This document shows, piece after piece, positions 59,750 through 64,000 of a stretch of DNA of 64,000 nucleotides (the stretch's first letter is position 1; every line of letters starts with the position of its first letter). The stretch is taken from the NCBI GenBank assembly GCA_900545345.1, contig UQYQ01000008.1, positions 23,257 through 87,256 on the forward strand, read 5' to 3'. The notes beneath the pieces were generated by a model. That model ran no database searches and had not been told where the DNA came from. It worked only from the letters and a program-made list of their open reading frames with translations. Source of the DNA: an uncultured Ruminococcus sp. GTDB taxonomy: Bacteria > Bacillota > Clostridia > Oscillospirales > Ruminococcaceae. The translations under genes and the position numbers were made by a program.

Positions 59750-60418
59750 TTATTTAATAGCCAAAATACCAACTTGCATATATGACAGCCAGAGAATTTC
59801 TGCTGCTTTAAATCCGTTGTCTTTAAGTATTTTAAAATGTTCAGAGATTTGAATAGGAAAATAATTTTTATTATATCTGTTAATGTGATTGTTACATTCT
59901 ATATGGCTGTTTCCGTGCTTCAATTGATATGATTTCCACCTTTTTAAATAAAGCTTTTGTGTTAATTCACTACTTGGTGCAAAGTTTTCAAAAGTCATAA
60001 ATATCCCGCCGGGATTGAGTGCTTCATAGCATTTTTTTATAACAGATATCCTATCTTTATAAGTCAAATAATGATTAACCTGTATTGCTGTGATAATATC
60101 AAATTCATTATTATAATTTATATCACGGACATCTGAAATAATAAAATCTGAATTAGAATAATTAAATCGGCTTCTGGCAATTTTAATCATTTCAGAAGAG
60201 TTGTCTAAAAAAACGAACTTCTCAATTTCAGTTTCTTTATATGCCAATTCTGCCATTTTTCCGGTTCCGCAGCCAATGTCTAGCCATGTTAAGGGCTTGG
60301 ATTTATAATTTGAAATAACATCAATTACTTGTTTGTAAAATTCATCGTAATAAGGGAGTGTATGTTTTATTTCTTCATCGTATTTCTTTGAGTTAAAAGC
60401 AGAAATATTATCGTTCAA
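59750..60418 (-). CDS. Class I SAM-dependent methyltransferase
   Basis: The 222-residue soluble enzyme has SAM motif I LDIGCGTGKMAEL, an acidic strand FVFLDNSSEM and motif post-II ITAIQVNHYL, followed by NPGGIFMTFENF. Substrate class is not discernible; small-molecule methylation is likely. GGAGGT precedes the ATG. It is monocistronic. The flanking gap 60419-60738 (320 nt) holds only the two divergent promoters, including TTCACA-N17-TATAAT at 60678-60706 for the next gene. Confidence 0.85.
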   Translation of the reverse strand: MNDNISAFNSKKYDEEIKHTLPYYDEFYKQVIDVISNYKSKPLTWLDIGCGTGKMAELAYKETEIEKFVFLDNSSEMIKIARSRFNYSNSDFIISDVRDINYNNEFDIITAIQVNHYLTYKDRISVIKKCYEALNPGGIFMTFENFAPSSELTQKLYLKRWKSYQLKHGNSHIECNNHINRYNKNYFPIQISEHFKILKDNGFKAAEILWLSYMQVGILAIK

Positions 60419-60738
60419 TTTTCAGACCTCCTTCAAAGTATGTTTATTTTAAAGTATAGCATAAAGTAATTTATAAATCTATACGAGCCGAAACCTGATT
60501 TATACTTTATAAAAAGCGGAAAAGCCTGCACCGCAAAAAGCGACGCAAGCTTACCTAAAAAATCTTTTTTACACATCTATTACATTATATATCATATTAT
60601 GGGAATTGTCAAGAATAAATTTGTTATTTTTAGAAAATTCAGGAATATAATATTAGATTAAAAAATAAATCGGCCTATTCACAATTTTTTTTTGAGAGAA
60701 TATAATAAAATACATAACATTTATAATGGGGGAAAAGT

Positions 60739-61632
60739 ATGCATACAGATAATTATTTAATAAAATCTTTAGAATTGCATTTGTTTTTCGGACGCATAAT
60801 GAAAGAGCATTCCCTGTTTTTAAAAGCAGGTTTTACTCCTGTTAATGCAAATTTCTCTAAGCGTGCAGAGTTTTACAAAAGAGAGTTTGAAAAGCTTTTA
60901 AACCGGGCAGTTGCTTTAAGCAGAGGGCTGATAAGCAGTGAGGTTTTAAATTCAGGCGAGCTGGTTACTGAATTTACAGCCTTGGCAGAAAATCAGACAG
61001 AACGCTTTACCGGTATATCGATTGATAAAGGTATTACCGCAAAAGAACTTAGTTTGGCAAAAGGCTGCACGCAAAGCGGCAATAATAAAGAAAAAATATG
61101 TCAGATAAAACGGCTTAACCAACGGGCATTGAGATTGCTTAACGGACTGATTTCATTTAAAGAAAGTATTTTAATAAATGTTTCAAACTGCAGAATGTTT
61201 ACTATGAACTATCCTCTGCTTATAGAACATATATTGAGAGAAGCAAAGCTGTATCGCAAATATATTCGTATACTTGAGAGAGAAGGTAATCTGACCTGTC
61301 AGTCAATGAAAGAAACAGAATGCTTTTGGAATCGCATCATGATGGAGCATGCTATGTTTATACGAGGGCTTTTAGATCCTTCCGAAAAAAAATTAATTGA
61401 TTCGGCCGATGAATTTGCAAAAGAATATTCTGTTCTTTTAGAGAATTGTCATAAGGCACATGACCAAACAATGACGGATGATTCTTTAAATAAGACTATA
61501 AAGCTAAGAGATTTTAAAATGGCCGGTACAAAGGGTATAGAGCAATGTAAGATTCGTTCGGTTATACTTCCTCTTCTTGCAGACCATGTGCTTCGTGAAG
61601 CGAATCACTATATTCGTTTGCTGAAAGATTAA
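60739..61632 (+). CDS. DUF2935 (hemerythrin-like, metal-binding) protein
   Basis: The 297-residue protein contains two related helical halves, each with a W/F-x-x-I-M-x-E-H motif (FGRIMKEHSLFLKAG and WNRIMMEHAMFIRG), plus further E/H positions (LIEHILREA, LADHVLREANHY). The layout resembles DUF2935 proteins with a dinuclear-metal four-helix fold. Ligand and function are unknown. GGGGGAAAAG precedes the ATG. It is monocistronic with a terminator. Confidence 0.85.
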   Translation: MHTDNYLIKSLELHLFFGRIMKEHSLFLKAGFTPVNANFSKRAEFYKREFEKLLNRAVALSRGLISSEVLNSGELVTEFTALAENQTERFTGISIDKGITAKELSLAKGCTQSGNNKEKICQIKRLNQRALRLLNGLISFKESILINVSNCRMFTMNYPLLIEHILREAKLYRKYIRILEREGNLTCQSMKETECFWNRIMMEHAMFIRGLLDPSEKKLIDSADEFAKEYSVLLENCHKAHDQTMTDDSLNKTIKLRDFKMAGTKGIEQCKIRSVILPLLADHVLREANHYIRLLKD

Positions 61633-61677
61633 AATATTTTCTGAGCTTACGAGATATTTGATAAAATAATTTCTATC

Positions 61678-61711
61678 AAAAAAAGCAGACATTTTTTATG
61701 TCTGCTTTTTT
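61678..61711. terminator. Bidirectional terminator between DUF2935 and ImmA genes
   Basis: AAAAAAGCAGACAT and ATGTCTGCTTTTTT form a perfect stem. It overlaps the last codons of the ImmA-type gene. Confidence 0.88.
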
Positions 61712-62265
61712 GTATTAATAAAACTTTTAAAATTATTGAATACCTTTCGTTCAAAAGGGTTTGTAAGAAATTTGTTGCGTTCGTATAATATTTTCATTCG
61801 CTCTGCTCTGAATTCCGCTGCGGAAATTGAAATATCGCAAACTTTTGCTATTTCATTAGTGGATTTTAATTTAAGCCCCCAAATTACACACGCGGGTGCT
61901 AACAGCCGTGAAGCAAAGATGTCTGCTTCCTGTTCGGCAATAGGTCTTGATGAATTAAAGTTTTGCGTGTGCTGATTCCGCTTGATTTTATGTCCCAGAA
62001 AGATATGTCCCATTTCGTGTGCAACGGTAAATCGGCAGCGTTGTTTTGCTGCAGTATCATCATATACAATATACCATTGTTTATTATTAATAAAGCTTGC
62101 ACCGCTTTCATTAGGCAAAAGCAGTTTTACTTTACTGTTTTTTACGACCTTGATTCTTGCTGTTTTTGCAATTTGCATTACATTAACAGGAAGTGATGTT
62201 ACATTATAATCAAGCAGGCATTGCCATGCTGCGTTTCTTGCGTTTTTGTATATACCATATATCAT
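61696..62265 (-). CDS. ImmA/IrrE-family metallopeptidase
   Basis: The 189-residue protein carries the zinc-protease motif VAHEMGHIFLGH (HExxH) and the region AEQEADIFASRLLAPACVIW typical of ImmA, the protease that cleaves a phage-like repressor in ICEBs1-type elements. It is encoded 45 nt downstream of an XRE repressor gene on the same strand, the usual ImmR-ImmA order. It is likely to inactivate that repressor after DNA damage or another signal. Confidence 0.9.
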   Translation of the reverse strand: MIYGIYKNARNAAWQCLLDYNVTSLPVNVMQIAKTARIKVVKNSKVKLLLPNESGASFINNKQWYIVYDDTAAKQRCRFTVAHEMGHIFLGHKIKRNQHTQNFNSSRPIAEQEADIFASRLLAPACVIWGLKLKSTNEIAKVCDISISAAEFRAERMKILYERNKFLTNPFERKVFNNFKSFINTKKQT

Positions 62266-62310
62266 TTTTCATCGCCTCATTAAGGATTTTTCCCTTAATG
62301 GGATTTTTTA

Positions 62311-62751
62311 TTAAAAATCTTCATCTGTTTCAGGAGCATTTGTCAGTCTGTCAAGCTGTTCTTGTGTAAGCTCAACATATCCGTCTTTTTCGCCGTCACT
62401 GCTGCGTGCGGCTTTATATATGCTTATTTTTTTATATTTGCTTACGCCTAACAGCTTATCCACAGCACTATGCATATCAGGATTGTCACGGTATGCTGTT
62501 ATTACAGCTTTTTCGTGGTTGGATACAGCAAAAACTTCTTTTGAGTCATCACGAAACTCCGACAGAATATCAGAAACATTATATATATCGCATAAAAGCA
62601 TCAGCATTTCTGCATCTGGCTGTCCTCTGTTATTTTCCCATGCGTTTACGGTTTTTCCGCTTTTTCCCACCATTTCACCAACCTGATCGGCAGTTAAACC
62701 GCTTTGTTCTCTCAAACGCTTTAAAGCTTTTGCAATGGTTTCACGAGACAA
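62311..62751 (-). CDS. XRE/CI-like repressor (ImmR-type)
   Basis: The 146-residue protein has an N-terminal Cro/CI helix-turn-helix (TADQVGEMVGKSGKTVNAWE) and a C-terminal helical region (DMHSAVDKLLGVS). It is followed by an ImmA protease gene and divergent from a small Cro-like gene. The intergenic region holds operators of one family. It probably represses both its own and the divergent promoter. AGGAGGTGTT precedes the ATG. Confidence 0.88.
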   Translation of the reverse strand: MSRETIAKALKRLREQSGLTADQVGEMVGKSGKTVNAWENNRGQPDAEMLMLLCDIYNVSDILSEFRDDSKEVFAVSNHEKAVITAYRDNPDMHSAVDKLLGVSKYKKISIYKAARSSDGEKDGYVELTQEQLDRLTNAPETDEDF

Positions 62752-62794
62752 TATATAACACCTCCTGCTTTTATATATTATTTATATTATTTTT

Positions 62795-62920
62795 ATTATA
62801 CATAAGTTTCTAAGATTTGTCAATGTGAAATTTCTAAAAAACTTAGAATTAATTTGCAAAAAGCCCTTGACAATCTAATAAAAATAGATTATAATACTAA
62901 TAAATCTACAAAACTTAGAT
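62795..62920. promoter_or_regulatory. Divergent phage-like control region with three operators
   Basis: Minus-strand promoter: TTGACA (62818-62823), 17 bp, TATAAT (62795-62800). Plus-strand promoter: TTGACA (62867-62872), 17 bp, TATAAT (62890-62895). Operators follow a wTCTAm-N5-wTAGAw pattern: 62832-62848 (TTCTAA/TTAGAA), 62873-62889 (ATCTAA/ATAGAT, exactly filling the plus spacer) and 62904-62920 (ATCTAC/TTAGAT). A half-site TTCTAA lies in the minus promoter. Confidence 0.8.
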
Positions 62921-62940
62921 TTTAGGCGGGGAGGGGTTTA

Positions 62941-63141
62941 ATGAATATAATAGAAAAATTAAATGAGTACATAGATGAAAATAATATAAAAAGTACTTAT
63001 GTATCACAGGAAACCGGATTAACTATAGAAACTATTTCTGAAATTTTAGAGGGTAAGAGACGCATACTTGCAGATGAATTTCTGCTTATATGTACTGCTT
63101 TAGATATTGACCCCAATATCTTCAGAAATAGTTCAGAATAG
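62941..63141 (+). CDS. Small Cro-like XRE protein
   Basis: The 66-residue protein is a compact helix-turn-helix (STYVSQETGLTIETISEILEG) and probably a Cro- or antirepressor-type partner of the divergent CI-like gene. GGGGAGGGG lies about 5 nt before the ATG. Its promoter spacer is occupied by an operator, so it would be silent while the repressor is bound. Downstream integration or transfer genes of a mobile element are not seen in the window. Confidence 0.82.
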   Translation: MNIIEKLNEYIDENNIKSTYVSQETGLTIETISEILEGKRRILADEFLLICTALDIDPNIFRNSSE

Positions 63142-63325
63142 AATTTTTTACTAACAAAGAGGGTGATTGGAAAACCAAAAAACAAAAAGGGGGAGTTGGT
63201 GCAGAAATTAAAAATATTTGTCAGAAAGCAAACAGGCACTTTTTGACAAACATGAAATTATTGTTAACATTTCAATAATGCCTGCAATATAATTATCATA
63301 ATTTATTTACGGAAAGGAAATGATT

Positions 63326-63370
63326 ATGAAACATTTTAATGATTTTTCGGAGGTGGCATATAATGTTTAA
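63326..63370 (+). CDS. Possible 14-residue leader peptide overlapping the secreted protein start
   Basis: ATG at 63326 follows GGAAAGGAAA and reads MKHFNDFSEVAYNV then TAA at 63368-63370. It overlaps the ATG of the next gene (63363) by 8 nt in another frame. The next gene has its own GGAGGTGG (63349-63356), so coupling is possible but not required. Confidence 0.35.
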   Translation: MKHFNDFSEVAYNV

Positions 63371-64000
63371 GAAAACTTCAAGCATTTTTATAGCTTTATT
63401 GGTTGTTCTTTCTTCATCATTTTCGCTAATGACGAATGCACTTGATAATAGTTATTTTTCTTTTACCGACAGTAATACTGGTTTTTTTGATGCTACTTTG
63501 AATTCTGGTGCAGATTTCTCAGCTATCGAAAATGTGGATTTTCCTTCTAGATATAGTAATGAGGATAAAGAGCTTCCTGTTAGGTTTTCATCAGCAGGTA
63601 TATCTAATACCACAATAAAAACTTTGTCAACATCTTCCCCAGTCAGTAGTATTTCTATTAGTGCTTTTAGTGGATTGAATGCATTAGAAGAAGTAAGATA
63701 TACTTGTACTTCTGAATTTAGCATGCCAGTAAACACTTTTATGAGTTGCTCATCTACTTTAAAAAAAGTTTATATATATGCAACTTCTATATCAATTACT
63801 GCACCTAGAGGTATGGCGTTTATGGGATTTATTTCTAACGAAGGTGCCAAAATCTATGTAACAAGCGAAGCAATAAAGAACCAAATAGTTTCAGCAACAG
63901 CAAGTGGTCCAGCCCCAGTGCAAGCATCACAGATAGAAGTAATGCAGGCGACAAAGCCAACTTCATCTGTAACAATCAGCTGTGCGAATATTGCTTACGG
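63363..64000 (+). CDS. Secreted surface protein, partial (LRR-like and Ig-like repeats)
   Basis: The frame is open to the window end, so only 212 residues are seen. A signal peptide with hydrophobic core FIALLVVLSSSF is cut near residue 26. A Ser/Thr-rich region follows with BspA-like leucine-rich repeat character (SISISAFSGLNALEEVRY). The visible end (TSSVTISCANIAYG) resembles the start of an Ig-like or MBG domain. It is likely surface or adhesion related; the full domain set is outside the window. GGAGGTGG precedes the ATG. Confidence 0.75.
   Translation, partial: MFKKTSSIFIALLVVLSSSFSLMTNALDNSYFSFTDSNTGFFDATLNSGADFSAIENVDFPSRYSNEDKELPVRFSSAGISNTTIKTLSTSSPVSSISISAFSGLNALEEVRYTCTSEFSMPVNTFMSCSSTLKKVYIYATSISITAPRGMAFMGFISNEGAKIYVTSEAIKNQIVSATASGPAPVQASQIEVMQATKPTSSVTISCANIAY

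Overview
The window comes from a low-GC, anaerobic, spore-forming member of the Clostridia, most likely Ruminococcaceae/Oscillospiraceae. The reasons are AT-rich DNA, strong AGGAGG ribosome sites, the sporulation genes spoVS and spoIIID, a class III (glycyl-radical) ribonucleotide reductase, O2-defence enzymes of strict anaerobes (flavodiiron protein, reverse rubrerythrin, ferritin), two GH5 cellulases, and an L27 precursor next to its Prp protease. The species assignment is inference.

Layout. 0-4 kb: end of a Trk/Ktr potassium system and a MacB-type ABC transporter. 4-9.5 kb: flavodiiron protein and reverse rubrerythrin, two related XRE/zinc-ribbon regulators, a DMT permease and an XRE/DUF2975 pair. 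9.6-13.9 kb: nrdD-nrdG-dut, divergent from a Crp/Fnr-type regulator. 14-19.8 kb: an acetyltransferase, a PadR/DUF1700/DUF4097 envelope module, then rplU-prp-rpmA and obgE-mrnC. 19.8-23 kb: a five-gene operon (flavodoxin-like reductase, ECF S component, DUF1893, Fe-S aldo/keto reductase, MerR regulator) behind a MerR-type promoter. 23-32 kb: small XRE regulators, ferritin, a diguanylate cyclase, yebC, ilvE, a lipid kinase, and an MFS exporter behind a leader-peptide attenuator. 32-36 kb: a two-component system with a drug-type ABC exporter. 36-46.6 kb: ackA, tmcAL, a eukaryote-type HisA, spoVS, glgP, spoIIID, queH. 46.7-57.9 kb: two cellulases, ahcY, a PBP1A, an RNA methyltransferase, YitT and asnB. 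57.9-59.75 kb: a stretch with almost no protein genes, holding an asnB leader, two unlisted small ORFs and a long structured transcript. 60-64 kb: a methyltransferase, a DUF2935 protein, a phage/ICE-style repressor-ImmA-Cro switch, and the start of a secreted protein.

How the parts connect. The palindrome GTTGCAWWTGCAAC occurs upstream of the flavodiiron operon, upstream of nrdD and over the -35 of the Crp/Fnr gene. This suggests one redox or anaerobiosis regulon with autorepression. Several other regulators sit beside recognisable operators: MerR with a 19-bp-spacer promoter, PadR, XRE, an OmpR-type response regulator with direct repeats, and the phage-like switch. The strongest unexplained signals are the roughly 0.5-0.8 kb structured RNA at 58.85-59.67 kb and the attenuator before the MFS exporter.
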